In this document: positions 11,082 to 23,790 of the stretch, piece by piece
Layout: each line of letters opens with the position of its first letter
Position numbering within the stretch: position 1 is the stretch's first letter
Assembly: GCA_027943335.1 (NCBI GenBank)
Contig: BSBK01001869.1
Coordinates: 2,052,501-2,116,500, forward strand
DNA length: 64,000 nt
Source: Chamaecyparis obtusa
Lineage: Eukaryota > Streptophyta > Pinopsida > Cupressales > Cupressaceae
Direction of reading: 5' to 3'
Made by a program: the position numbers and the translations under genes
Notes under the pieces: generated by a model
Database searches by the model: none
Seen by the model: only the letters and a program-made list of their open reading frames with translations
What the model was told of the DNA's origin: nothing

Positions 11082-13107
11082 AAGATTTTTATCTGTTATT
11101 TAAAATTTAAAATTAAATTAGTATATTTTATGTTATGTTAGTTTATTTTTATTGTTAATTATTCTATTTAATAAATTTTAATTAATTCTATTATGTTATA
11201 TAATATTTAATTTATTTAAATTTAGTTTATTAAATTATTTTCTTTTGTACTTAGATTAATAATTTTATTCTATTGATCTAGTTAAAACTAAATTAATTAA
11301 ATTGTATTAGAAGTTTATTCTTTTGTAATTATTTAGTTTGACTAAATTATGTGATAAATTGGGTATGGAATATTAATAGACACTTTGGTCTAAAATGTAA
11401 TTATAGCCATAATTTAATTGTAACAAATTTCTTAGTAATGTTACAAGGATTTAATTGGGATATTAGATTTATTATATATTTGAAATTGATATTGGAGAGA
11501 GTGGAATGTTACTTTTTGATAGAATCAATTATGTACTAAATGCTTATGCATGTACTGAAATCGGGTAATTTTTCTATTGAATTCTTAGTATGTTATAGGG
11601 AACATTATCTTAATTAGAGCATCATAGTAATGTTATGAAAGTGTATTTTATCAGTTAATGTATTCCCATGCTTGGTTTCAATTATGTTGATTATGGTTCA
11701 ATTTTAGTTCTTTAAAATGTGAGTGTTGACTTCTTGTTCCTAAACTGTATTCTTGTACTTATTGTGATATTGGGCATTAGAATGACCTAGGGGAAATACA
11801 GAGGCTGGGAATGTTTTCCATTTGTACTTATTTCAGTATCATGTTTATATGTGTGTTTATTTTGATTATCATTCCTGATTCGATCTGATGGGCTCTTATT
11901 GGTTGGTATCTATTTTTGGTATCTGTGTAATCATTTGGGTTTCTATGTGGGAAACTGCATCTAGGATTACTTGGTAGAATACCTATTTGATGTTTATGTG
12001 ATTATGAGCCTAGGGGAGATTGATTAAGTGCATCTTAGGGGAGTGGCTTACAATGGGGGTTGGGACCCAAAGTGGTCAACACCTGGGAAACCTATTGTAG
12101 GTTATGTAATTAAGTGATAACTTAGTAAATAAAAATTTATAGATCATTTAAAAAGATAAGTTAGAGTTTGGTTATGATTAGAATTCCTCATATTTGAGAG
12201 AGAGTATTCTAATCCCACATGGATTGTATTGAGGGTCCAGGGCCCAGAGTGGTCAGTTCTAGGGTAACTCAGTGCTTGAGGGTCTGGAGTCCAGAGTGAC
12301 TAGTCTAGGGTAACTCAAGTAGATAGACATGTGATGACACTCCCATAGCATGTAGCCTAGATCATCTCCTGATTTTCTGTTTATGCCTCTAGATTAGTGT
12401 GTATCACCTTTCACTTTATTGTTGTGTACCTTGAGTAGAGAGCTTTCAGGATACCTTGCTCATTGGTTTTATCTTTGTTTGCTTTGGTCATCTGATTGGG
12501 GTATGTGGTTATCTCCTCAGCATGGTGGGGTAGACCTTTATGGTTCTACATGGACGGGTGGTAGTGTTCTTTACCATTTGAGATTCAACGTCCTGGTCTT
12601 GGTGTTGTTGATACTTCTACAGTTGGATGCCTTTATGGTTCTTCATTGATTCTTCCTTGATTCTTCATTGTTGGTTTCTTATCTTATCTTTGTTTATGTA
12701 GTTCTATATTAGAGTATCGCATGTGATACCTAATATGGAAATTGTACTTCTGTTATGTTAGATTTATTGTTACATACCCTATGACATGTGCAGTGGATGT
12801 CAGTTTGTTAGTTATCATGGATGTCCATGAGGTTTGTAATTATTGATGTAAGTTGTAATTGTATCATTTATGATATGGAATCTTTTGTCATGTTTCTTTA
12901 GTTGTATTTTTGTTCTTAAGTAATTCTATGTCAAGGAACCCTCGAGTTTTGTAATCTATGTTGAATGTTGTTTCAATGTGAGTAAATGGTAATTGCTTCC
13001 GCACTATTGTATTATCTTGTGTGTTAACTTTAGAAAAAAAAATGTTCACCAAACTTAGTAGCAAGTTATAGGTTAGTCTCTCCTGGGTTCCCTAGTGGGG
13101 CGTTACA

Positions 13108-14395
13108 TGTTAGAAAGGGAAGAAGATTTAGCTGCCAAGTTGAGATTTCTATTGTTAAGGAAAAGGAGAAAGAAAGAACTAACCACAATTAGGAATCAAG
13201 TAGAAAATCAAGCCCCTGAGGTTCCAAGAAATGAAGGAAAACTTTGGGACCAAGAACTAACTGAATCTTTATAATTTTAATAGACTGGAGTCTAGAAGGT
13301 TTACAATATCTTTAAGGAAAGAGGGGGTTTTTTATCTTATTTTTGAAGCATTACAAAATTTAATTTTTTCACCCAATCTTTCTCATACTAGGTGATCGAG
13401 AAATAGACCTCCTTCCCCTCTGAAGGCCTCTGCATCTCCTATCTTCCAAGCCTTAACTATGCATGGTACTATGTTGCCTATTACCATAAATCTCACACCT
13501 TTGATTAATCCAATGGCTCAAACTTGGGGAACAACTATACGACTTTGAACTTAGGATCCAATCTGAGTTATTTACCTAAAGGAGAAAGGGAAAACCTACC
13601 AAAGTTTAATAGAGATAGGAAAATATTGCTAGATGATAATTTAAATGATTTTAATGTAGCATGTGGTGTGTTTGGTGTTCAACATCAAGATGTAGTTGTG
13701 AGACTCTTCGTACAAACTCTAACTTACATTGCAATAGAATGGTTTTATCATCTACCTAACGGTTAAATTTTAGATTGGAATGATATGAATACTTCATTTG
13801 AGAATAGTTTCAAAAGTGCTAAGGATGAATATTCTCTCTTATCCCAATTAACTTAACTTAAAAAATAAATTCATGAACCTATGAGAGATTTTGCAGAAAA
13901 ATACAACAAGCTCATTAACAAGATCCTAGCCACTAATAGACCTACTACTGAAAACAAGAAACATTTCTTTCTTGATTCCATGCCACCTGTCTCAGTTTCC
14001 ATCTTAGAAGGAATAGTGTAGGAGATTTAGCAGTAGTGAAAATAAAAGTAGTTGAACTAGAAGATGACCTAATCACAAATAGGAAGTGGAAGAAAAAGAT
14101 TCAAACACCCCGTGCACAACATTCATCTACTTCTGATCCCATGCTTCAAAGTTTGGAAAATGATATCATTTCCATTAAAAGAAAACTGCCTAAAGCCAAT
14201 ACATCTTACCCACAACCGTATCAAAGAAAACTTCCTAAAACCAACACATCTTACCCACAACCATATCAGGACATCTCTAGGAGAAACCCTTCCAATTCTG
14301 CTAATAAAAAATGCAACTTCCTCCCGCACAATACCATTTGGCTATTGAACCCCCTCTGTGAAAAGGAAATATGTGTATATTTAATTTGATAGATG
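13108..14395 (+). pseudogene. Element A gag
   Basis: Capsid-type gag of a Ty3/gypsy element. The best-preserved part is 13524-13990. It reads 'LPKFNRDRKILLDDNLNDF', then 'VVVRLFVQTLTYIAIEWFY' (the gypsy gag 'K...F...L.G.A..WY' block) and 'MRDFAEKYNKLINKI'. Downstream (14036-14389) is a lysine-rich stretch with a tandem 15-residue duplication KLPKANTSYPQPYQ / KLPKTNTSYPQPYQ at about 14180-14269. 14396-15009 continues as a decayed linker to protease, with an open piece at 14810-15001. Several stops and a frame change occur, so no protein can be made. Confidence 0.7.
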
Positions 14396-15009
14396 ATCAT
14401 TATGAACATTCTTACCTAGATATGGTGTGTTATGTACAGATAAATATCTCAAAAGAAGCATTGGTGGAGATTATAGAAGATGAAGGGATTCCCAAGAAGC
14501 TTGGAGACTGTAATCCATTTCCTAGAGTATGAACTAGACTTAGAAAGAGGAGGTGATATTTTGGTCACTTTGGAAGATCTTTCATGTATAGTTTTAACTA
14601 GGAATTAACACATTCTCAAACCCCTAAAAAATGCATCTTCTCCATAAAATCCAAGAAAAGGTAAGGAAATTTTAACATGAACCCCTGACATTAGTTCAAA
14701 AGATCTCGAAGTTCAATTTTTAAAGAGGTAGGACCTTGACACCTCATTTGATATTGTTGAATTTTGAAAATAATCTAGATTTCAGATATTCCTTTTTGAA
14801 TATCTAAAATTGAATCCCAATGAGTTAGATAAACTAATAAAGTATGTCAAGGGTGATAGTCCTCAAATCAATTCTAACAATAAGCAATTGATTAATTCTC
14901 AATTTTACAGTGTTGAACCTTTTTCTTCATTACTTGAACCACCAGTGTGTGAACTTGAATTGACTACTAGTACATCTAGTGACCCCCCTAAATTCTTTTG
15001 ATTTAAAAT

Positions 15010-15446
15010 ATGATCCATTCTATGTGTCTTTTTTTTATAAATGGTCATAAGCTTAGAAATTGCATCATAGCATCATAGAATGAGATGCATCTAATAACAT
15101 CGGGTCTTCTTTTGTAGCTAAATATTTAGGTCTACCTCTTATAAAGACATTTGGTAGATGTTACTCTATGGATTCTAAACAAGTCCCTCTTCTAGGTCAA
15201 GTCAAAGATGCATAGGTTTGTCTAGAATCCCATCCTAGTAAAATATTGAGATTAACCATTATGTCCGCTAATATTCCTACCAGCTACAACATGCTACTAA
15301 GAAGAACCTTTTGTAAAAACTTAGGTTGGGAAATAAAAATGGAATGGTCACAAGAAACCATCCCAATGGGGAAACAAAAAGTAGTGTTGGATCCCAAGAC
15401 AAAATTGAAATATATTGTATTCCCCTCTAATGACCCTAGGTCCTAG
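15010..15446 (+). pseudogene. Element A aspartic protease
   Basis: Retropepsin-type domain that would cleave the gag-pol polyprotein. It begins with 'FINGHKLRNCII', which normally leads straight into the catalytic D-S-G. Here the triad is disrupted ('IIAS' plus a stop). It continues 'GLPLIKTFGRCYSMDSKQVPLLG' in pieces (the flap region) and then 15246-15446 with 'NIPTSYNMLLRRTFCKNLGW', the usual C-terminal 'Y..LLGR.W' pattern. It is catalytically dead as read. It lies immediately upstream of the extra RNase H. Confidence 0.65.
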
Positions 15447-15479
15447 ATACTTTATCAGAAATGTGATTTTGAAAACTAT

Positions 15480-16201
15480 ATGATATTCTTTGGAGATGAG
15501 GAGGAAAAACCATTACATGAACCTTATTTCTCTGAAAATATTTGGACCGTGGAGTTTGATGGGAGTTGTTCATTTGCTAGTTCTAGAGTAGGGGTGTTTC
15601 TAATCTCTCCTAGTGATAAGAAGTTTCCTTTTTCTTTTAAGTTGGAGTTCAAAAATACTAATAATACAATAGAGTATGAAGCCCTACTATTGGGGTTAGA
15701 TGAAGCTAAGAAGAAGGGATAAAAATATTTAAGGTGAAGGGTGATGCATAATTTATTGAACAAGTTAGAAGTATCTTTACCATAAAGAATGAAATACTAA
15801 AGTATTATGGAAATAGAGTCTAGGACAAGATTGAATGTTTTGATCTTCTCTCAATTGAGGCCATTCCTAAAGACTTGAATACCGAAGTAGATTCATTAGC
15901 TATTTTTGCTTCTCTTTTACTTCCACACCCTAATTTTCATGAAGAAACATATAGAAATGAGGTAGTTTATTGTCCTAATGTTCTAGATAAATCTCAGTTT
16001 TGGCAGGTCTTCAAGAGTGATAAGAAAATCAATAACTTTTTACACAAGGATGAGATGTTGATGGAAAAATTCTTTGAGGGTTCAGAGTTAGCATGTAATG
16101 AATTTTATCCCAACCTAGGAGATGATCCAGATAAAAAATATAATTCAAGTGAAAGGGAACAATATTCCAAATGGTTTAGTATCCCTTTAACATTTACTTG
16201 A
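15480..16201 (+). pseudogene. Element A extra RNase H (between protease and RT) plus linker
   Basis: A second, RNase HI-like domain distinct from the RT-linked RNase H. The four acidic catalytic positions can be followed: D in 'TVEFDGSCS' (about 15550), E in 'NTNNTIEYEALLLGL' (about 15660-15700), D in 'KGDA' (about 15742, next frame) and D in 'NTEVDSLAIFA' (about 15890). A stop and frame change after 15720 break it. 15950-16201 continues as an acidic linker leading to RT. The order protease, extra RNase H, RT is shared with element C, but differs from the Tat order I know, in which the extra RNase H follows the RT-RNase H pair. Confidence 0.7.
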
Positions 16202-16429
16202 CCAACATGACAAGTATGTAGGGAAAAAATATAACCAACTACTAGTGACTTAGGGGATCATGAAAAAGTTTGTATCTGAGATGAGACTGATCCAAAGTTC
16301 ATCAATGTGGGTAAATGATGTACACTTGAAGATAAGTAGAGATTTGTTGGAATTTTAAGGAGCTCTAAGGGTTTATTTGCTTGGTCCTATAGTGATTTAA
16401 GTAATTTTAGAGAAGGCTAGTTTTAGCAC

Positions 16430-17112
16430 CACATTCCTTTAAAATTAGGAGCAGCCCCTTTTAGACATAAGCTCGGGAATAACAATTTAATAGTTTCAGA
16501 TGCTATCTTTAGGGAAGTGGATAAGATTTTGAAGGATAGGGTTATATATCCAATTTACCAATCAACTTGAGTGGCTAACATTGTTGATGTGTATAAATAG
16601 AATGGCAAGATTTAGATTTGTGTAGACTTCAAGAATCTAAACCAAGCAAGTCTAAAAGATAACTACCTACTACTAGTCATGGATCATATCCTACAAACTA
16701 TTTTTGGGGTAGAAATGATGTCTATGCTAGATGGATTTTCTAGATACAATCAAATAAGTGTAGCTGAATAAGACCAACATAAAACCACCTTTACCACCTC
16801 ATGGGGAACATTTGCATATAATCAAATGCCTTTTAGCTTGATTAATGCTAGCACAACATTTTAGAGACTGATGAAACTATCTTTTGGTCATTTAAAGGAT
16901 AAGATAATTTTCATATACCTGGATGACTTCATGGTCTTCTCTAAAAGAAGTAAAAATAATTTGACAGATATAAAACTAGTATTATAAAGATGTAGAGACC
17001 ATGGCATTTATCTCAATTCAAAAAGTTTATTTTCTATGTCACTGATGGTAAGTTATTGGGGCATCTGGTTTCAAAGGATGGTGTTATAATTGACCTACAT
17101 AGGGAAAGGTCA
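16430..17112 (+). pseudogene. Element A reverse transcriptase
   Basis: Ty3/gypsy RT. Blocks readable in order: 'GAAPFRHKLG', 'DAIFREVDKILKDRVIYP', 'ICVDFKNLNQASLKDNY' (finger/palm), 'MSMLDGFSRYNQISVAE', 'KTTFTTSWGTFAYNQMPF', and the catalytic 'IIFIYLDDFMVFSK' with Y-L-D-D intact. The last part is 'SYWGIW', corresponding to the usual 'LLGH.VS' just before the RNase H connection. At 17112 element C interrupts it. About ten stops, several at codons where relatives have Q. It copied element RNA to DNA when intact. Confidence 0.8.
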
Positions 17113-18321
17113 TGTTAGTGCTCAAAATTGTAGATGATAAAAAATTAATCAAAAAACTCTGATTTATAACTCTAGCAGTCCCAATAGACACATTAGCAAT
17201 AATCAACACTAAGGTATTAAGGATTTACAATCCTTCTTCTCTTTTAGCTTAAAGCTTCAGGTGGGTATTACCTCTCAAGATTGAATTCTTCAAATATCAC
17301 AATTATGACCTATATACTTGATACATATCTAATTATCTAACTCATACAATTTAAAGTAAATTATTTTAATTTGATTGATGATGAAAACAACTGCAAAATA
17401 ACCATAAACCAGTGCCAAATCCTAGGGCACCATAGTCAATAAATGCACATCTATAGAAAATCTCTCAAATCAAACACACCCAAACCCCAAATAAAATGCC
17501 TTACAAATTACCCTCTTATGAATGAATCATATCATCTAATTCACATATGAATATTGAAATCTCAGAGACCTCACTCAATATTTATCCCTCCCTTGAAAGG
17601 AACTCAAGTTTCAACCCCACTATCTACCTTGTAGAAAGATGTATCTAAAATGCCTTACAAATTTAAACACACAGATAAATCAAAACCATACATGAAGACA
17701 ATAAGAGATATACATGAAAATTTAGTATATTTTATTGATCAACTTCCTATATCAATACATTCATAAAAACTAGATTCCTCAGAATCAAAAATTAAATCTA
17801 TAAGCTCCTATGACAATAAGTATTTCACCACCCTTTGGTGTGAGTTAGAAATAACTATATACAGAGAGACCACCTTGGGATCCTTGAGAAAAGGATGCAA
17901 CAAGCTACAGGTGGCTCTAATAGTGACTTGCACTAGAATACAAAAGAGTTAAAGCCTTCAACAAAATAGAGGGAAAGTAGCACCAGAAGTTGTTTCTTCT
18001 TATGTTGAATGTCCATTTGAGCTGCACCTTTGTGTATAGGTATTCAGATGCAACTACTCAAGTTTTTTGTGTGGATGATGAATGCCAACTGGCTAACTTA
18101 CATCATCCTTGGTATGATCAATTTCTCTCCCTGTGCTCATATGTCAGGTGCATTGTTGGATCTCACTCATCTTCAAAATCATCAAGGTCATATATTGCAG
18201 GCTTACTTATCTTGGGCTTTGTCATATTGTCCCATGTAGTGACCTGTTCCTCTGTGGGCCATGGAAAATGTTGAATGCTCTGCATTTGTTTCTTCTTTCT
18301 TTCCCACCTTGCATTAGCAAT

Positions 18322-21300
18322 CTACCTTATATCTATGATGAACTTGCTAAAGTCCATCTCTGCCTTAAAAGCTTCATCCAGAATAGTTTTGAAGTGATCT
18401 ATATCAACCTCATTGCTATCTTTAAGGAAATCCTCCTTCTTAGGTAGTAAGAGATCAAAATTTGACCTCCATGTATCCAAATTATTTACTTCTCCTTCCT
18501 CTATTCTGACTTGAGGAATGAACCTATTGAAACCAAGTCCAAACATTGCCATTTTTGCATCAATTTGATTGGCCTTACCCTTAAAGAAATATGAAGCAAC
18601 ACCAATCTTTACAATTTCAACTCCCACTTGCAAAACTAGTTCTAGGATGTCATTCCTTAGAGACTGCACTATTGCTAGTCTTTCAAACAATGATTCCCTT
18701 GTTGACCAAGTTGAATGAAAAGTACTCAAAATAGAAACAAAATTATTCACCTCACTTTGTAAACTAGGCAACTTATTATATGCAGTGTAAATTGAATCTA
18801 CCTTATCCTTAAAAACTTCTATCCTATGTTGCAAAACTTTCAACAAGGATTGCACAACAACCTCAGTCTTTTCCTTGTTCACTTTCTCTTTTGTAGCAGC
18901 AGCTTCCTCTTCAGTTACATCTTGAATCTCTAGTGGTGCAAGCTACTCTAGTGGTGTAGGGGAAACTATAGCCATGTTGATGATCTATAGTTGCAAGTCC
19001 TCCACACATTTCTCTACTTATTTCTCTTTTATTATATGTACCTCTCTATCCCTCACCAATGCACTATAATCCATGAAATTTTTTTGGTGCCTCTTTGATA
19101 GTTGCTTGGTATCATGATCACTTAACCTAGAAAAATGAGTTAGAACCTATGAAATCTCAAGATCTCTAGTGTTGTGGATTGACCACACAATCTTGTCACC
19201 ATCCATATTTTCATGGATGTTTAATAAGGAAGGCTTCTGATCCTTTGGATAGAGGCTCCACATAGCTAGTGCCTGATTTTTAGGGCTATATCCAAACCCT
19301 CTTATCAAATCCCCCACCTAGGTCTCTAAAGTTAAATTTACATTCTCCTTCTTTCTTATTTGGTCAATGATGAAAGTTGAGGCCAAATCCTACCCAGGTA
19401 CAAACAACATATTACTAGCTCTTACCAATTTCCTATCTTCTTCAGGAGTAATGGTTTATGACTTAGGATCATAATCCTTCAAAGCTTGGAGGGCCTCATC
19501 AGGGACTTGGCCTTCCTCTGTGATCTCCATAGTAGTTGCAACCTATTGTTTCTTATGCCATAATAGGAATTTCTTGAATTCATTTGATTTGATGAAATTA
19601 TCATCTTTCAAGAAAGCCTCTTGTTCTAGCATTCTCTCATCTCTACCTAAGGCCAAGGGCAACTCAACTTCTTCTGTTACTATTTTCTATTTTCTCTTCT
19701 CTTCTCTAATCTTTTGCCTAAGTCTATGATCATGGGCTCTATCTCTAGGAAAGAGAGCCTTTATTCTATATCCTTTCTTCTCAGAGGCCCTTTCTTGTGA
19801 AGACTCCCCTATTTTCAATTTATGCTTCTTGTGAGGAGGCTCACTAGTATCCTGACAGGTAGGAAGCTCTGTTAGATCCATTATTATATTTTATTCTCCT
19901 TCTTGTCTAATAGGAGATTCTTGTCCCATAGCAGGAGGGTTGTATACTGGGTAGCCTCCATCACTATCCTCATAATCTAATTCTGAGTGCTTCTCCTTTT
20001 CCCTATCCTTGTCATCTATTTGGTCCTCAATTGAGTTGACCAATGTATGGAAATTGTCCATCATCATTTCTAGCCCTTGTAAATAAGGCACTGTAGGGTA
20101 GAATCTCCCAAAGGAAAATCCCTTCTTTTTCATCTTGTTCTCCAATGACATTAACTCATTGAATTGTTTGGCTCTTTTGTCCAATTCTTCATCCTCTATG
20201 ATGTTCCTGATAAGATCTTCCTCAGGATACTCTTCATGTCTTTTATTTATAGGAATGGAAGGAGTGTAATATTTCCTAGCCATTACAATGAAACCCTTTG
20301 TGTCAACATACCAAAGAGTTACAACATTCATCTTGAATTGGCTCAACCAATCATTTAACTTGACAAATGCATTCTTCCCAATTGTGAAGTTGCATACACA
20401 AAAGTGTCTAGGGGTAAATGTACCCTTTCTGAGGGAGGCTAAATGCTACTTGTCAATTAGCATCAGTTGCCAAATAATCTCCAGAAAAGAAATTCTTGGT
20501 GGAACAAAGAAAGGTAGAATATGGGGTGGCTGGGGGCACCCATAGATTCTTATCATAGTAAAAAAAATTTCAAAGTAAAAGTCTCCCCAGTTGTGGCCTC
20601 TAGCCCATTTGTCAATAAGTTGACAAGGTCTTATTAGTTGTAGAGCTTTCACTAGCAGTCTGCAAAGATTCACTCCCAAAGCGATTAGAATTGGCTGCAC
20701 CATCCAGTTCTGAAAAGCACAAAAGTCACTTTCTGGCGAAGTGTTACTCCATGCCCTAATCCAAAATTTTAGTAGATTTTGTCTTCCCTTCCACATTATT
20801 TGTGGCCTGAGGTCCTCCATATTCATGATGTTGTAGTTGTAGAATAGAATGAGGTGCATCAAAAGTGAGAAATGCAAAAACCTAGGTGAATCTTCTCTTC
20901 TTCTTATTGCTTCCAATCCCTCATGCATTCTATCAATGACCTACCCAATGTAGTCATATCATTTACTTGTGTGCATCTATTGTGATTCTAACACCATCAT
21001 AAGGATGTCAAATGTAATCCTTTCTAATCCACCATCTATTCCTAGCACTCTACACAAACCATAAGCCATATACTTCATATAGAAGCATAAGTCTTTGAAA
21101 AAATAAGGGGTTGTCCTAGCCACTGGTGCAATATAGTTCTTGTTGCTTCGTGGAACATGGCTCTGAATCTCCTTTGACACAAGGATAGATTCCCAAGTAT
21201 ACCTATTGGCCTGGGCTTGTAGAATGATTTATGTGGCCATGGGGATGCTGATACGGAATGCCCTCATGAAAGAATTTGTGTCTAAGATAACTAAAGCCGA

Positions 21301-21732
21301 GCAATCATGCCTTCTTATTGTTTTGGACAAGAGGTCATAACTATTTTCTAACACAATCAACAAGTCAAAATCTATGAAGATGTCTAGGACAATTAACTTG
21401 GCCAACCCTAAGGTCCAAGGGTTTGATACAGGTACTAGACTATCAGCATTTTTATAAAAATATTTGAACAATTGCATCCCAGTGACCTCAGGCATTCTAG
21501 CATCTCTATAGTGGCTTAAATTATCAACAAAGCACTCGTCACTAACCTTTTTATTTTGTGATGATCCTAGTAGAAAGGTGATAAAATCATTCGAGTAGCT
21601 TTCTTTTGCTTTCTCCTTGGAACCCCGACTAGTATAAGCCCCACTGGTTGATGGTTGACTCATTCTGACTACAAATTGGAATCCTTCTGAAACTCTTGAA
21701 ACTATGAATTCTCTGATTGCTAGAAGACTCAA
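18322..21732 (-). pseudogene. LTR-encoded long ORF, copy 1 (unknown protein)
   Basis: One minus-strand frame runs for about 1,137 codons from an ATG at 21732 to a stop at 18322-18324. It has no frameshift and is broken only by point stops, e.g. 21229, 20977, 20446, 19891, 19687, 19390 and 19318. An alternative start is the 'MSQPSTSG' methionine 23 codons in. Visible features: a Ser/Thr-rich N-terminus; a middle region with 'FFKDLCFYMKYMAYGL' and 'QLIDKWARGHNWGDFYF' (about 21.1-20.5 kb); 'VMARKYYTPSIPINKRHEEYP'-like sequence (20.3 kb); an acidic run; a basic 'PPHKKHKLKIG' patch (19.83 kb) that may be a nuclear signal; and a 186-residue C-terminal part (18882-18322) rich in predicted helix. I recognise no family. 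The middle is loosely reminiscent of extra ORFs found upstream of gag in Tat/Ogre elements, but that is inference. Confidence 0.7.
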
Positions 21733-21944
21733 AAACTCTCATACTTTTCAGCTCCAGCTCTTTAGAATACTTGGTAATTCTGAATGAGTGACAATTAGTT
21801 GTATTTATTCTGGCGAATTGAATGCAATTTCCCTTTCGAGACTTCAAACTCTGTAATTCAAGTCACTTCCACCATTACTCAGCATGCCTTGAACTTCAAT
21901 TCACTAGTCGTGAGATGAGACAGTGATAGGTAACCAAATTTAAT

Positions 21945-23790
21945 TTTTGGTGACCTAGCGACTATAGGACCAATCATAGTCGCTGAAAGATTTAGCACCT
22001 TTTCATATTTTCTGAGATTAGGTGACTAAAGGGAAATCTTTGATTTATTTCATTTGATAATTTCCAAAGACCTGGTGACTATAGGAAATAATCATAGTCG
22101 CTGAAAGATTTGGCCATTGATCATTCTATCTTGTGATCAGGCGACCTTATGAAATTGTAATTTCTCATTTTGAGATCTAGTGACTATATTCTATGTCCCA
22201 GTCACTACGTAATTTATCACTTACCAATCTTATCCCAAGATCTGGAAACTACATTCCTCTCTAAATCTCACGTCCTTATTTATTTATTGTGAGACTTAGC
22301 AACTATATAATGAGTCTCTTAATCACCAGAAATTGTTGACTTGTCAAACCTCTTATGGAGATTACCCAATCTTGCTTATCCGGAGACCTAGTGACTAAAG
22401 AGAAATCTCTTTATCACTGAATTTTTTTTCAATTCCTTATTTCTTCATGCAATTGCATGACAGCCACAAGATCTAAATCTGATGATAGTCTCTTAGTCTT
22501 GACTTTTTTGGATGACATCACTTTTATCTAGTGATTAGGAGACAACCGTTAAATCCAAATTCATAAAGAAAAAAATCAACAGTAGTCACCTAATCTCTGC
22601 ATTTTCATTTTGACTTTGACTTCCTTTGGAGACAAGAGACTAAACCTTTCTGGAGATTTGGTAACTGAAAGCAAAAAATCTCTGATTTATTGCTTCTGGA
22701 GACTAATTGACTATAGTTCATTTCACAATCACTAAGAAATTATTATTTCTTTATTTCATTCTTCGACCAATTAGGAGAGAACATGTCATCAAATCGGGCA
22801 AACAGATTCATATCTTTTTTCATTTTTTGACCTTAGTTGACACTTAACCTTTAGTCATCTTGTGATCACATGACTAAGGTTACTTTCTAGTTTCTCAATG
22901 ATTTTCTTAACCTGAGTTTACTTCAAAGACTGGGCGACAAAGCATTTATCATGGTCGCTGTAACTTTTATTAACTCATGGTTTAATTGGGAGATAACACG
23001 ACCACTGCATAATTACAACAATATCAATAGCTCAGATTTAATCCTTGAAAATCTTTATCTTAACCCATCATCTTCTGGCGATCACATGACTAAAGATATC
23101 TCACAGTCTCTTAATATTTCTCTTTACCTTGGTTAAATCTAGAGACTACACAAAACCTTTATTCACCAAGTTGCTAGATAACCTTTTAACCTTAGTTAGA
23201 CTATGAGATATAATGCTGACCATTGATCCTTCCTCCATCTTATAGTTGTCACCAAGTCATTGAAAATATTATGTCTTAATCATTACATTGTGAGACTAGG
23301 AGATAACCATGTTGCCAGATCGCTAAATGTTTATAACATAACCATCCAGATTCTAAGGATACGCGACTACCACAATTGTTGGGTCACTAGATAAAAACAT
23401 TAACTTCCAAAGCACTAGGAAACCTAGTGACTAAAAATAACATAATTGCCATCCTTTATGTGGAGACCTAGCGACTAAGGAGAAGACTCATAATTGCTGA
23501 AGCTTTGGTCATTTCATCATTTCATTAAGAGATCACCTGACTGAAGGCCTTTTGCATATAGAGATTTAGCGACTATAATTGCCTTCAAAATATTTGCCAG
23601 TAGTAGTCGCTAGATCTCACAAAGATCACTCGGAGACTTAGCGACTGAAATCATCCCCCGAGTCTCATGAAGAAAAGGAATATTCTCTAGACTTAAGGAG
23701 ATTGCATGAAAAAGGGTTTTCTAAATCACTAGACTAAAAGGAATATGTTGAATGCTTTTGAAGACTGGGTGATTAAGTGGTAGACATAAA
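21945..23790. repeat. Hairpin repeat array in C 3' LTR, AGCGACTA/TAGTCGCT
   Basis: About two dozen degenerate units, 40-110 bases apart, of the form 'gagacctagcgacta ... tagtcgctga'. AGCGACTA and TAGTCGCT are reverse complements, so many units can fold. The clearest stems are AGCGACTAT (21957-21965) with ATAGTCGCT (21976-21984), 10-base loop, and TAGCGACTA (23567-23575) with TAGTCGCTA (23604-23612). The array occupies the U3 side directly upstream of the LTR ORF. Confidence 0.85.

Noticed and set aside
21945..23790. Repeat array considered as a CRISPR
   Set aside because: Units are degenerate and irregularly spaced, lie in a plant LTR, and no cas genes exist; better explained as hairpin repeats.
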